From assembly GCF_950295315.1 (NCBI RefSeq), contig NC_080171.1, positions 29,456,682 to 29,520,681 on the forward strand: DNA of 64,000 nt, written 5' to 3'. This DNA is from Erinaceus europaeus. Taxonomy: Eukaryota; Chordata; Mammalia; Eulipotyphla; Erinaceidae. Position numbers and translations under genes: made by a program. The notes under the pieces were generated by a model that was not told the DNA's origin, made no database searches, and was given only the letters and a program-made list of their open reading frames with translations. Below, one piece after another: positions 43,824 to 54,305 of the stretch (within the stretch, counting starts at the first letter, position 1; the number at the start of each line of letters is the position of its first letter).

Positions 43824-43945
43824 TATATTTATTGGATTGAGACAGAAAGGGGGAGAGAGAGAGACCTGTAGCACTGCTTCACCACTTGTGAAGCTTTCTC
43901 TCTGTAGCACGTGCTCTCAGCCAGATGCGCCACCCAGCTCTGTGG
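43824..43945 (-). repeat. SINE F1, shortened
   Basis: Antisense tail and body. A deletion around CTCTCTGTAGCACGTG removes the B-box side. Confidence 0.82.
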
Positions 43946-44021
43946 ATTCTTGAAAAATTATCGTGTACTTGAAATAGTTCTTGTTGATTATATTACAAGT
44001 TAAAACAGATACACTTATTAT

Positions 44022-44250
44022 TATTTTTTTTTGCTGAAGTTTTTTACTGGGGCTTTGTAGCTGTACCATTCTACTGCCCCTGGCACTGTTTCTTTTTTCT
44101 TTTTAATAAGATAGAGGATGTGAGACAGAAAGGCATCACAATACTGCTCCACCACATGTGAAGCTTCCCGTTCCTTGGTGTTTCCTCTATGTTGCTAAGG
44201 GCTTGAACCCTGGTCCTTGCCAACACTGCTGAATGAGCTGTCTGATACAC
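44022..44250 (-). repeat. Old SINE F1/F2 hybrid
   Basis: Degenerate tail module (GAAGTTTTTTACTGGGGC) with CTTGAACCCTGGTCCTTGCC. Confidence 0.65.
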
Positions 44251-44274
44251 ATTTTATGAATTCACTTAAATTTT

Positions 44275-44473
44275 TATTCATTTAATTTTTTATTGGATAG
44301 AGACAGTCAGAAATCAAGAGGGTAGGGGGAGATAGAGAGGGAGAAAGAGAGACACCTGTAGCACTGTTTTACCACTTGCAAAGCTTTCCCCCTGCAGGTG
44401 GGGACCAGGGCTCGAACCTGGGTCCTTGTGCATTGTAACGTGTGCTTAACCAGGTGCACCACCACCTGGCCTC
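44275..44473 (-). repeat. SINE F1 with TSD
   Basis: Complete antisense copy. TGAATTCACTTAAA occurs on both sides (44258-44271 and about 44475-44488). Confidence 0.95.
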
Positions 44474-44543
44474 TGAATTCACTTAAAATGAGAACTACAA
44501 ACACATGTTAATGCAGCTTCTTTTTTAATGGAAAATGAAAGTG

Positions 44544-44672
44544 TTTTTTTTTTTTTTTTTTTACCAGAGCACTACTCAGCTCTGGTTTATGGTGGTGCCA
44601 GAGATTGAGCTTGGAACTTTGGAGCCTCAGGCATGAGAAACTCGGCATAACCAATATGATATCTACCCCCAT
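44544..44672 (-). repeat. SINE F3
   Basis: Antisense, T18, complete. Confidence 0.93.
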
Positions 44673-44698
44673 CCAAAAAGACCTTTAAACAAAAAGTT

Positions 44699-45014
44699 AG
44701 GGGGCTGGGCAGTGGCACAGCAGGTTAAGTGTACATGGCACGAAGTGTAAGAACTGGCTTGAGGATCCCAGTTTGAGCCCCCAGCTCCCCACCTGCAGGA
44801 GGGTTGCTTCACAGGCGGTAAATCAGGTCTGCAATTGTCTTTCTCTCCCCCTCTGTCTTCCTCTCCTCTCTCCACTTCTCTCTGTCCTGTCCAACAACAA
44901 TAACAGCAATGACAACAACAATTATAAACAACAAGGGCAACTAAGGGGATAAGATAGCCTCCAGGAGCAGTGAATTTGAGTCCTAGCAATAACCCTGGAG
45001 GCAAAAAAAAAAAA
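44699..45014 (+). repeat. SINE F2, stem-loop form
   Basis: Full length. Arms GCCTCCAGG and CCTGGAGGC pair perfectly before A12. Confidence 0.94.
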
Positions 45015-45127
45015 AGGGAGAAGTTGGTAGTGTTTTCATTTATGTAAGTCTCTTACATCTGCTATGGTAGAAACATCTGTAATGCACTTGGAGAGAGATT
45101 CTGGCACACATAATTAAAAGTTAGATA

Positions 45128-45388
45128 ATGGGTACCCGGGTGGTGGGTACCCGGTGAGAACAAGGATTTGCGAAAGGATCTAGGTTTGAGCCTCTGGCTC
45201 TCCATCTACTATAGGGATGCTTCACAAGCAGTGATGCACGTCTGCAGGTTTCTTTCTTTCTCTCTCTCTACTCCTCTCTTAATTTCTCTTTGTCCTGTCT
45301 AATAAACAAACAACAACAAAAATGGCTGCCTGGAGCAGTGAATTCATAGTGCCTGCACTGAGTCCTAGTGACAACCCTGGAGACAAAA
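45128..45388 (+). repeat. SINE F2, diverged, short middle
   Basis: The head is rearranged around a duplicated GGGTACCCGGGTGGT-like stretch. The tail module is present. Confidence 0.8.
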
Positions 45389-45399
45389 TAAGATGATGC

Positions 45400-45580
45400 A
45401 GTTCTTTTCTTTTTTTCTTTTTCTTTCTTTTTTAAAATTTTTATTGGATAGGGACATCCAGAAATTGAGAGGGTAGGGGGAGACACAACTGCAGCTGTGC
45501 TTTATCACTTGCAATACTTTCCCCCTGCAGGTGGGGGCTGGGGCCTTGAACCTGGGTCATTGAACATTGTGACATTTGTT
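45400..45580 (-). repeat. SINE F1, head truncated
   Basis: CTTT-rich tail, body to GTGACATTTGTTCTC. Confidence 0.85.
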
Positions 45581-45611
45581 CTCAAAATTTTTTAAAATAA
45601 TCTTTTCATTT

Positions 45612-45762
45612 TGGTCCGGGAGGTGGCATGGTGGTAAAGCTTTGGACTCTCAAGCATGAGGTCGCGGGTTCGATCCCTGGCAGCACGTGTGCCAGAGTGA
45701 TGTTTGTTTCTTTCTCTCTCCTACTATCTTTCTCATGAATAAATGAAGTCCTTAAAAGAAAA
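45612..45762 (+). repeat. SINE F4 with TSD
   Basis: Complete. AATCTTTTCA occurs on both sides. Confidence 0.94.
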
Positions 45763-45821
45763 TCTTTTCACATCATTATGGATATCCTTGTTGGTATTAC
45801 CCCAAAATTCAACATGTAGCG

Positions 45822-45930
45822 GTATTTATTTATGAAAGAGAGAAGGAAAGAGAGAGACCAGAGCTTTGGCTTATGGTGGTGCTGGGGATTGAACCTGGGA
45901 CCTTTGATACCTCAGGCATATAGTGGTTTT
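45822..45930 (-). repeat. SINE F3, partial
   Basis: GA-rich tail and GCTTTGGCTTATGGTGGTGC; head missing. Confidence 0.8.
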
Positions 45931-46118
45931 TAGTTGCAGTATGGAATCTAGTCATGCCAATAAAAATGCTCATGATGTTTTACTGAATTCCAGGTTCTGA
46001 ACTTTGAGTGAATCTTTTATGTCCATGCCTGGATTTGTAATAGCACGTCTTGGCTATTTGTAAATGTTGGTTCTGTTACACACTTCTTGCAAACACTGAC
46101 ACATTTCATTCTATACTA

Positions 46119-46196
46119 TTGGGTTGTAGGAAAAGTCATGACACAGTTTTGCAAAGGAAAGCAGAAAAATATGTCATGACTTTCCTGACAACACAC
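46119..46196. mobile_element. 78-bp MITE, mariner-like, TA target site
   Basis: Terminal inverted repeats TTGGGTTGTAGGAAAAGTCATGACA and the reverse complement of TGTCATGACTTTCCTGACAACACAC, with TA at 46117-46118 and 46197-46198. The size and TA duplication fit a non-autonomous Tc1/mariner element. Confidence 0.75.
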
Positions 46197-46231
46197 TACT
46201 GAAAAATTATTTTTGCTAATACCATTATTCT

Positions 46232-46567
46232 TATTCTTTTCTTTTTTGCCTCCAGAGTTATTGCTGGGGCTCGGTGCCCGCACCACAAATCCACTGCTCT
46301 TGGAGGCTATTTTTTTCCCTTTTGTTGCCCTTGTTTTATCATTGCTGTGGTTATTGTTGTTATTGATGCCATAACAATGGCATAGGATGGAGAGAAATGG
46401 AGAGAGAAAGAAGACGGGGAGAGAAGACACCTGCAGTCCTGGTTCACTGTCCGTGAAATGACCCCCCCCCCGTAGGTGGGGAGCCGGGGCTTTCAACTGG
46501 GATCCTTGGGCGGGTCCTTTGAGCTTCTGGCCATGTGTGCTTAACCACTGTGCTACTGCCCGACCCC
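46232..46567 (-). repeat. SINE F2, stem-loop form, with TSD
   Basis: Full-length antisense copy. The perfect 16-bp TSD CTAATACCATTATTCT lies at 46216-46231 and 46568-46583. Confidence 0.96.
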
Positions 46568-46583
46568 CTAATACCATTATTCT

Positions 46584-47003
46584 ATCAGAAACAAATCATT
46601 GGGAAGCTGGCAAGTTCATGATGTGGTGATGGATACATATTTTTAAAAATTTTGATTCTTTTTGCTTGAAAGGCCATATTTTATCATTGGCAACAAATAT
46701 GACTACCAGTTGCTTTCCTGAAGTGACAAGCAGATTATGTTAGTTTCTGAGAAAACAAACCCAGGCCAAAAATTGTAAATCTGACTGACCATAGTCAGTT
46801 TTGGTTTTTCAGGTAACACTGGTATTTCATGAAAAAGCTCTCAATTTTACACAAGCACTTTTCCTTGAGACAGCTGTCACCTTTTATACTTCAGTGTGTG
46901 TGTGTAGGTAGAAGTGCTTCATGTACACTTAACACTGGCACAGAAATTCAAAGACAAGATGGCTCCTAGGGGCTTGGTGAAGTTTCCTAACTCTAGAGCT
47001 CGG
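46584..47003. other. Intron 1, nothing clear
   Basis: Unclassified, with a short (TG)n at about 46893-46906. Confidence 0.45.
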
Positions 47004-47016
47004 GAAACTGGACTTT

Positions 47017-47245
47017 TTTTTTTTTTTTCCGATTTATTTATTTATTTTATTTTTAAAAAATTTCTTTTTTGGGGGATTAATGCTTTACATTCAACAGTAA
47101 ATACAATAATTTGTACATGCATAACATTTCTCAGTTTTCCACATAACACTACAACCCCCACTAGGTCCTTTGTCATCCTTTTGGACCTGTATTCCCCCCC
47201 CTCCACCCCCACCCCAGAGTCTTTTAGTTTGGTGCAATACACCAA
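47017..47245 (-). mobile_element. L1 3'-end insertion with TSD
   Basis: Antisense 3'UTR of a young-type L1, 229 bp. The perfect 13-bp TSD GAAACTGGACTTT lies at 47004-47016 and 47246-47258. Confidence 0.95.
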
Positions 47246-47651
47246 GAAACTGGACTTTCATTTTTTTGTTGAAAATGTTTCTTTTGGGTATGGTTTGCTG
47301 GAAGGTAGAGAGTACCGACAGTTATCTGGGAAAAATGTGGAACTGTACCCTTGTGTGTGACAGTAGTCCTGTCTTCAGGCTGATAGGAATTTGAAACAAG
47401 AGAAACAATATCTCTTTCCTGTGTTAATTTCATCTGATCACTTTTCATGTGTGTTTACATTTAAGACATTTTTTTCAATTACAAACAATGCTGTCTATTC
47501 ATATTTATAATATTTACCTTATGAGAGAGAATACTAGAGAACCAGAGCATCACTCCAGCATTCCAGCCTCACTGACTTTGATACCAGGGCCATGCTGATC
47601 TCATAGAATGAACTAGGAAGTGTTTCTCTTTGATTTTGTAGGGAAGAATTT

Positions 47652-47761
47652 GATTTTTTTTTTTTTTTTTTTAATCAGAGCCCTGCTTAGCTCTGGGACT
47701 TTGGAGCCTCAGGCATGAGAATCTCTTTGAATAACTATTAATTATGTTATCTACCCTTGCC
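47652..47761 (-). repeat. SINE F3 with TSD in ancient L1
   Basis: Internally deleted F3. GGGAAGAATTTGA occurs on both sides. Confidence 0.92.
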
Positions 47762-48039
47762 CGGGAAGAATTTGAGAAGGAATGATGTTAGTGTTTTTAA
47801 GTGCTTGTTCATCAGTGAAGGCTATGAGGTCTGATAGAGTTTATTTCCCAGGTGTGTGTGTGTGTGTGTTTGATTACTGATTCAGTCTCCCTAATAATTA
47901 TGGTTTTTATATAAATATAAAAACAAAAATATAGAATACAAAATATATGGGATATATATATATTTTATTGTTTCTAGAAACTTGTTAGTTTCATCTAGGT
48001 TAAACAAATTTGTTGGTATAAGAATTGCTTGTAGTATTT

Positions 48040-48176
48040 TTAATTTTTTTTTTTTTAACCAGAACACTGCTCAACTCTGGTTTATGGTGGTGTCGTGGGG
48101 GATTGAACCTGGGACTTCAAATCCACAGGCATGAGAGTCCCATTGCATAACTATTATGCTATCTACTCCCCCACTC
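48040..48176 (-). repeat. SINE F3 in ancient L1
   Basis: Antisense, near complete. Confidence 0.93.
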
Positions 48177-48494
48177 TTCATAGTCCTTTTTAAAAGTCCT
48201 ATTTTTGTATAAACACTAACGGTGTCTCCACTTTCATGCCTGATTTTAGTAATTTGGGTCTTGCCTCTTTTTTCTTAATTTTGCTAAAGGCTGACTGTAA
48301 TCTTTTTAAAGAACCAATTTCCCCCTGATTTTTCTATTTAATATATCTCTGCTCTATTTTATTTATTTCCTTCTGGCAATTTTCGATTTAGTTCTCCATT
48401 GCCTGGCCCCTTAAATTACAGAGTTAGGTTTTAAAGATTTAAGATCTTCTCATTTTAAAATGTATTTATTTAATATTTTCATTTCAGAAGGATA

Positions 48495-48712
48495 TTTTAT
48501 TTACTTATTTATTGGATAGAGACAGAAGTTGAGAAGGAAGGGGGATATAGAGAAGAGGAGGAAAGGAGGGAAGGGGGAAAGACACCCCCCCACACCTGTA
48601 GCACTGCTTTACCACTCATAAAGGTTCCCCCCTGAAGATGGGGACTGGGGGCCTGAACCTTGCGCCTTGCACATTATAATGTGTGTAACCTATTGGTTTT
48701 CCCACTGCCCCG
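48495..48712 (-). repeat. SINE F1 in ancient L1
   Basis: Antisense, with GGAAAGGAGGGAAGGG insertion-like purine stretch and weak head. Confidence 0.82.
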
Positions 48713-48776
48713 CTCTTTATTTATTTATTTATTTATTTGTTTATTTATTTATTTATTTATTATTTTTTATTTATTC
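48713..48776. repeat. (TTTA)n microsatellite
   Basis: About 15 units leading into the tail of the next antisense F2. Confidence 0.95.
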
Positions 48777-49035
48777 CCTTTTGTTGCATTTGTTGTTTTA
48801 TTGTTGTAGTTATTGTTCTTATTGATGATGTCATTGTTGGATAGGACAGAGAGAAATGGAGAGAGGAGGGGAAGACAGAGGGGGAGAGAAAGATAGACAC
48901 CTGCAGACCTGCTTCACCGCCTGTGAAGCGACTCCCCTGCAGGTGAGGAGCCAGGGCTCGAACTGGGATCCTTATGCCGGCACTTGCATTTTGCACCATG
49001 TGTGTTTAACCCGCTGCGCTACCACCTGACTTCCT
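48772..49035 (-). repeat. SINE F2, short form
   Basis: Antisense, complete head. A (TA)n follows at about 49053-49071. Confidence 0.93.
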
Positions 49036-49097
49036 GCTCAGCTCTTTATTTTATATATATATATATATATATTAAAAATAAAATAAAATAATAATTT

Positions 49098-49359
49098 TAT
49101 TATTATTTATTTATTTATTGTTGCCCTTGTTTTTTATTGTTGTTGCAGCTATTATTGTTGTTGTTGTAAGATAGGACAGAGAGAAGTGGAGAGAGGAGGG
49201 GAAGGCAGAGGGGGAGAGAAAGACACCTGCAGACCTGCTTCACCACTTGTGAAGTGACTCCCCTGCAGGTGGGGAGCCGGTGGCTCGAACTGGGATCCTT
49301 ATGCCTGTCCTTGCGCTTGGTGCCACACACTTAACCCGCTGTGCTACCGCCTGACTCCC
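49098..49359 (-). repeat. SINE F2, short form
   Basis: Antisense. Small deletion in the head (GGTGCCACACACTTAACC). Confidence 0.92.
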
Positions 49360-49371
49360 TATTTTATATTT

Positions 49372-49490
49372 TCATAAGAGAAATTGTAGAACATTATCCA
49401 GCTCTAACCTAAGGTAGTGGGCTTGGCATCTGGGATCTCTGGGGCCTCAGATAAGGAACTCTGGTGAGCTACTGCCTCCTCAGCCTGAAG
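49372..49490 (-). repeat. SINE F3-like remnant
   Basis: AACATTATCCAGCTCTAACC and GGGGCCTCAGATAAGG resemble antisense F3. Confidence 0.5.
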
Positions 49491-49694
49491 GTATTTCTAG
49501 CTATACATTTTCTCTTTATCATTGCTTTTACTATCTCCCATACATTTTTGTGTTTTACATTTTTTGTTTTTTTATTTCTACATTAAAAAAATTTTTCCTT
49601 GTGATTTCTACATTGATCAGTAGATTGAGTGTGCTCTTTAATTCCCAGTGTTTTGTATGCATTTTTCAGTTTTTATTCTCATACTAATTTTATT

Positions 49695-49903
49695 TTTAAA
49701 GATATTATTTACTTATGTATTATTAGCAACGGAGAAAAATTCAGATAGGAGGCGGAGATAGAGAGGGAAAGAGAGGGAGAGACACCTGTAGCCTTGTTTC
49801 ACCACACGTGAAGCTTTTCCCCCTGCAGGTGGGTACCAGCGGCTTGAACCTGGGTCCCTGTGCACTGTAATGTGTGAACAAGGAATACCACCGCCTGGCT
49901 CCT
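49695..49903 (-). repeat. SINE F1
   Basis: Antisense, complete. ACTAATTT on both sides. Confidence 0.92.
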
Positions 49904-49941
49904 CTTACTAATTTCTACCACTTTCAGGCTGAGAAGCATGG

Positions 49942-49942
<1 letters not shown>

Positions 49943-49981
<39 letters not shown>

Positions 49982-50018
49982 CACACACACACACACACAC
50001 ACACGACCCCCCCCCCCA
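49943..50018. repeat. (TG)n(AC)n palindrome plus C-run
   Basis: About 18 TG units pass directly into about 12 AC units, then CGACCCCCCCCCC. TG and AC blocks are complementary, so the tract can fold on itself. Confidence 0.96.
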
Positions 50019-50867
50019 GGAAAAGGTCAAAGCAGGTAGCTAAGAGGTGACATTTGTGGAATATGCTGCTATGTACCAGGGAAAGCTGTTCATAAGAAGA
50101 TACCTCACCTGAAACCACAGTTATCTTGTCCCTTTCGATGAAGCTGCACATGCTGCAGGGTTTCTCTTGATGTGCTTTTCCACTGCCTTCTAGAGAAAGC
50201 TTATTATCTGGCATTTTGGCAAAGAAATTAGTTACCTTCTCTCTCTCTCTCAAGGGAACATATTGTTATTTCCTCCAAATAGGCAAAAGAGTAGAGGGTA
50301 AATTTGGTTATGAGAGGCATCTTATTCTCAGTATTGATTTACTAATCAGTATGTGGCACAGGTACTTAGTGGTCACAGGATTGTTTGGATATCTGAAGAT
50401 CTAGGTTGAGTTTTTAAAGAACAACCTCCAAAGCCTCTGCACAGAACTGAGAAACCGAAGGCCTCTTTCTTAGGTGGCTAGGAGACCTATTGCTAGAACC
50501 GCTGTGCCATTGCAGTATGTGAACTTGTTGATTGGCAGTGACCCTTTGACTTTTTGAGTGATGCCACAAAATTCTGCTTCAGTAGCATTGATACATGAAA
50601 TTTAAAAATACCAAGAGGGACTTGTTTCTTGCAAAATGAATCTAAAAAATTGTAAAAATTTTGTGAATCATGATTTAAAGCTTAATAACGCATATAATGT
50701 GTACTTTAAAAAAAATTACAATATGATTTTATTTAGGATGGGGAATTCCACAATACAACAATACAATTCAATTTTTAGTTTAGGGTGCAAACTACTTAAG
50801 GCAGAGATTAGGGAGGCTAACTGATAATTGGCAATGAGTGGTGTTGCTGAATTGTAAGGCAATTCCA
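50019..50867. other. Repeat-free intron 1 segment
   Basis: No recognised element or exon. Confidence 0.45.
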
Positions 50868-50978
50868 TTTATTTATTTATTTAAAAGAGACATTAACAAA
50901 ACCGTAGGATAGGAGGGATTCAACTCCACACAATTCCCACCACCAGATCTCTATATCCCATCCCCTAAAGATGAAATC
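50868..50978 (-). repeat. Retroelement R, 3' end only
   Basis: Antisense R tail: AGAGACATTAACAAAACCG, CCACACAATTCCCACCACCA and CATCCCCT. Confidence 0.85.
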
Positions 50979-51525
50979 TGTATTGAAGGACATTATGTTG
51001 GACGTCAAGTGAGATGACACTGTAATTGGTCTAAACAGTTTATTAAAATTGATCATATAGGATATCAGAAATACCAAGTATAAATAAATTTCCTACAGAA
51101 ATAATCATGTGTAGGTAGGTAGGAATAATAGTAATACATGCCAGTATTTGATTGCTTTGTGACTAATGAGATTAGGTACACTAATAGGATATTTCAAGGA
51201 AGAGCATTAAAGTGGGAAAGATAGTTTGAACTACCTCAAAATAAATCTAACACCAGATCATAAACTATAATATGTGAGGTTTTTGCATTTTTGTAGTTGT
51301 AGGATATTGATGATTTTTATTTGCCTTGACTCATTTTAGGTAGCTTAATAGTCCCTAATTACACATTGAAATCTTAACCATAAGCACTTAAAACTCAATC
51401 ACTTTACTTTGGTTTCAAGTATTTTATGTTGTCCATATAAGTTTTCAGCTTAATGGATCTTATGACATATTTTTATACATAAAGTGAAATTGTGTGTCTA
51501 ATAATCACTGTTATTTTTCCTTCAG
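50979..51525. other. End of intron 1
   Basis: AT-rich non-repeat DNA running into the polypyrimidine tract TTATTTTTCCTTCAG at 51511-51525. Confidence 0.5.
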
Positions 51526-51590
51526 ACTTTCTGCAATGGTGAAATGAAGTAACTCAAGATGAGCAAATTAAAAGTGATATCAGAGAAAAG
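51526..51590 (+). other. AGTPBP1: AGTPBP1 exon 2
   Basis: 65-bp internal exon with a strong acceptor (TTTTTCCTTCAG|ACTTTC) and donor (AAAAG|GTAATG). 33 bases of 5'UTR precede the ATG at 51559. The UTR part holds a short upstream ATG (51536) followed at once by in-frame stop codons. Confidence 0.85.
51559..51590 (+). CDS. AGTPBP1: AGTPBP1, first coding segment (10 codons plus 2 bases)
   Basis: Encodes the N-terminus of cytosolic carboxypeptidase 1 (CCP1, Nna1), a zinc M14-family peptidase that trims glutamates from polyglutamylated and detyrosinated tubulin and related proteins in the cytosol. Loss causes Purkinje-cell degeneration in mice. The residues MSKLKVISEK plus AG, the first two bases of a serine codon, match what I recall of the human start (MSKLKVIPEKS) with one difference. 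A phase-2 donor follows, consistent with the protein continuing in the next exon. That exon and the carboxypeptidase domain lie beyond the window. The identification rests on ten residues, backed by the splice sites and the CpG-island promoter 11 kb upstream on the same strand. Confidence 0.8.
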
Positions 51591-51697
51591 GTAATGTTAA
51601 TTACCAGTACCTAAATTACAGATGTAATACATGAAGAGATTTTGTGAAGTGTAATTTAGAGCCATTAATGTCTAAATGATCACATGCTGTGTTACTA

Positions 51698-51767
51698 GGG
51701 AGTCAGAAAAGTCATCACACATTTTTGCATAGAAACGTAGAAAAACGTGACTTTTCTGACAACCCAG
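51698..51767. mobile_element. 70-bp MITE, same family as 46119-46196
   Basis: GGGAGTCAGAAAAGTCATCAC and GTGACTTTTCTGACAACCCAG as inverted ends, TA at 51696-51697 and 51768-51769. It lies 107 bases after exon 2. Confidence 0.75.
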
Positions 51768-51837
51768 TATTTTATTAATGTATACTGATGTTTATGTTTT
51801 CAGTTGAATGGGCGTCAGCAAGCTATGACTCATGAAC

Positions 51838-51892
51838 CTCCAGCATAAAAGTTTTGTGTAACCATTGTGCTATCTCCCTATCCCTCAAAACT
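51838..51892 (-). repeat. SINE F3 head remnant
   Basis: GTGTAACCATTGTGCTATCTC fits the antisense F3 head. Confidence 0.6.
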
Positions 51893-51995
51893 TACTAATA
51901 TTGATCATAAGCAACGTTTCTGCTTTGTGTATTAATTATGTGATTGTTTTGATGCATGCAGTTTAAATATTGATGATAAACAAAATTAGGTGGTT

Positions 51996-52120
51996 GGGGG
52001 AGATGCAGAGAGACCAGAGCACTTGCTCAGCTCTAGCTTAGGGTGGTGAAGTGGCTTGAATTTGAGACTTTGGAGCCTCAGGCATTAAAGCCTTTTTGCA
52101 TAACCACTATGCTATCTTGT
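51996..52120 (-). repeat. SINE F3
   Basis: Antisense. GAGACCAGAGCACTTGCTCA to CATAACCACTATGCTATC. Confidence 0.88.
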
Positions 52121-52186
52121 GTTATTTCTACAGGGAGTAAATTAGGTATTGCTTGTGTTTCCTATTTTTTTTTTTAAAAGAGTTTC

Positions 52187-52395
52187 TAAGGGACCAGGTG
52201 GTGGCATACCTGGAAGAGTATATGTGTCACAATGCACAAGGACACAGGTTAAAGCGCCCGGTCCCCCTGCAGAGGGGAAGCTTCACAAGCAGTGAAGTGG
52301 AGAGGTCTTTCTCCCTCTTGTCTCTCCCCCTTCCCTCAATTTCTGTCTGTATGCAATAAATAAATCAATAAAATGATAAAGAGAAAAATATATCA
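52187..52395 (+). repeat. SINE F1
   Basis: Complete with CAATAAATAAATCAATAAAA tail. Confidence 0.9.
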
Positions 52396-52456
52396 AAAAG
52401 GTTCTATATATCAGTGCATACAGAAGACAGAGAAAGAAGAGAGAGGGAGAGGAGAG

Positions 52457-53284
52457 ACTTCCGGAGGTAGGGCTACGAGAAGCAGCAGATCTGTTTCCCC
52501 TCCCCTCCCCCTCCCCTCCCCTCCCCTCCCCCTCCCCTCCCCTCCCCCTCCCCTCCCCTCCCCCTCCCCTCCCCTCCCCCTCCCCCCGCCCCTTCCCCCC
52601 TCCCCTCCCCTTTCCTCTCCTCTCTTCTCCTGGATCAACTAGGAATACCAAAGGAGACCACCTGGGACCGCAACAAGACAGGACTAGAACGACTACAGGA
52701 ACCCACCAAATCACCGGTGAGTGCAAACACACGCGGCTGGTGATAGAGAGGAGCCTAAGGAGAGACTAAGTAGCTGGTAACAGTCCAGCGGTTTATCAGT
52801 TGAGACACCACCTCCAGTCTGTTCCACCAACAAGGGGACAGCTGAAGGGAGGAGAGGACTCCCCGGAGACTCACCAAGTGCAACTCTGAGTCTCCATTGC
52901 TACTGCCCTCAGAATCTGGAGCAGTGGCAGGGAGGGACACCGGGGGACAGAGATCTAACCAGGAAACTCAGAAGACCTATACCTCGGTGGCATAGCTGTG
53001 GGGCTGTGAAAGTCTCTTTGCATAACCACTGGACACCCTGCCTTATCTACTTATAGTTTAGAAGCCCTCAGGCTCCCATAGCCTACAGAAAAGAAAAAAA
53101 ATTTAAAAAGAGGCTTTTAAATCACTGAGCTCCAACTCAGGGATTAAAATACTATTGAAACAACTGTTAACTTCCACCACTGTGAACCCTTTAATTATTT
53201 TACTTAGACACAAGTCAATCCAGGAAATAATGATCAGTAATTTGAAAAGGACTAAGAGAGGGAACTCATAACATAATATATGAA
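52457..53284 (+). promoter_or_regulatory. L1-D 5'UTR with expanded C-rich tract
   Basis: Homologous to the L1-B leader, but the short CTCCT tract is replaced by about 125 bases of CCCCTCCCCT-type repeat (52495-52620). The opposite strand therefore carries many closely spaced G4-5 runs. An antisense F3-like stretch is at about 53005-53040. Confidence 0.8.
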
Positions 53285-54249
53285 ATGGGTAAACCAACAA
53301 GAAGAAATATTGGAGAAATGAACCAGGACAACAGTCCACCTAAAAGCCCCCCAAAGGGTGAAGCACAAAATAATGAGTTCAACATCCAAACATTAGCTAA
53401 GGAAATAATCACAGGAGTGAGTAAAGAGTTTGAAAGAATTGTAATCAGAAGTACAGGAACAACAAATGAGACTCTGGAAGAAAACACTAACTTATTAGAG
53501 AGCTGAAAGCTGAAATAGCTGAAGTAAGAACACAACTAGCTGAACGAGCTAAAACAGTATCAGAACAGGGCAACAAAATAGTTGAACTCCAGAAAACAGT
53601 AGAGGGCAGAGAGAATAGAATCAATGAGGCTGAAGACAGAATTAGCAAGATCGACGATGAATAAGAGACAACTAAAAAAGAAGTAAGAGATCTCAAAAAG
53701 AGATTAAGAGATGCTGAAAACAACAACGGAGACCTATGGGGTGACTTCAAAAGAAACAATATACGCATTATTGGCTTACCAGAGGAAGCAAGAGAGGGAG
53801 AGTAAGAAAGCATTTTTCAGGCCATAACAGCTGAAAACTTCTCTAATCTAGACAACATCAAAGACATAAAGATTCAAGAAGCCCAGAGGGTCCCAAACAG
53901 AATTAAACCAGACTTAAAGACACCAAGACACATCCTATTTAGAATGGAAAGGAATAAGGATAAAGAAAGGATCCTGATGGCTGCAAGAGAAAAACAAAGA
54001 ATCACCTGCAGAGGAAAACCCGTAAGATTAGCAGCAGACTTCTCCACACAAACACTACAGGCCAGAAGAGAATGGCAAGATATCTATTGAGTGCTCAATG
54101 AGAAAGGCTTTCAACTAAGAATACTATATCCTGCTAGACTGTCATTCAGACTAGATGGAGGCATCAAAACCTTCTCAGACAAGCAACAGTTGAAGGAATC
54201 AACGATCTCCAAGCCTGCCCTGAAAGAAGTTCTGAAAGGTCTTCTATAA
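53285..54249 (+). pseudogene. L1-D ORF1, inactivated
   Basis: Retains the ATG (MGKPTRRNIGEMNQDNSPPK), but a 10-base deletion near 53490 shifts the frame. TAA near 53661, TAA near 53803 and TGA near 54087 follow. The C-terminal homology ends LKEVLKGLL. Confidence 0.92.
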
Positions 54250-54305
54250 ACAGTCAGACCATCATAAATAGGAAATATATCAGAACACTCTAAAACTCTA
54301 CAAGA

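Larger units (their letters stand above)
47575..49690 (-). mobile_element. Ancient L1 ORF2 segment, split by six SINEs
   Basis: Recognised in antisense as ancestral L1 ORF2: CATGCTGATCTCATAGAATG, TTTGATTACTGATTCAGTCT, GATTTTAGTAATTTGGGTCT and GTGATTTCTACATTGATCAG, in the order expected for one minus-strand element running from about 49690 down to 47575. It is heavily mutated, with no open frame. The inserted SINEs are younger. Confidence 0.85.

Noticed and set aside
52283..52732. 149-codon minus-strand frame rich in Gly/Arg/Glu
   Set aside because: Translation of the C-rich tract of the L1-D 5'UTR.
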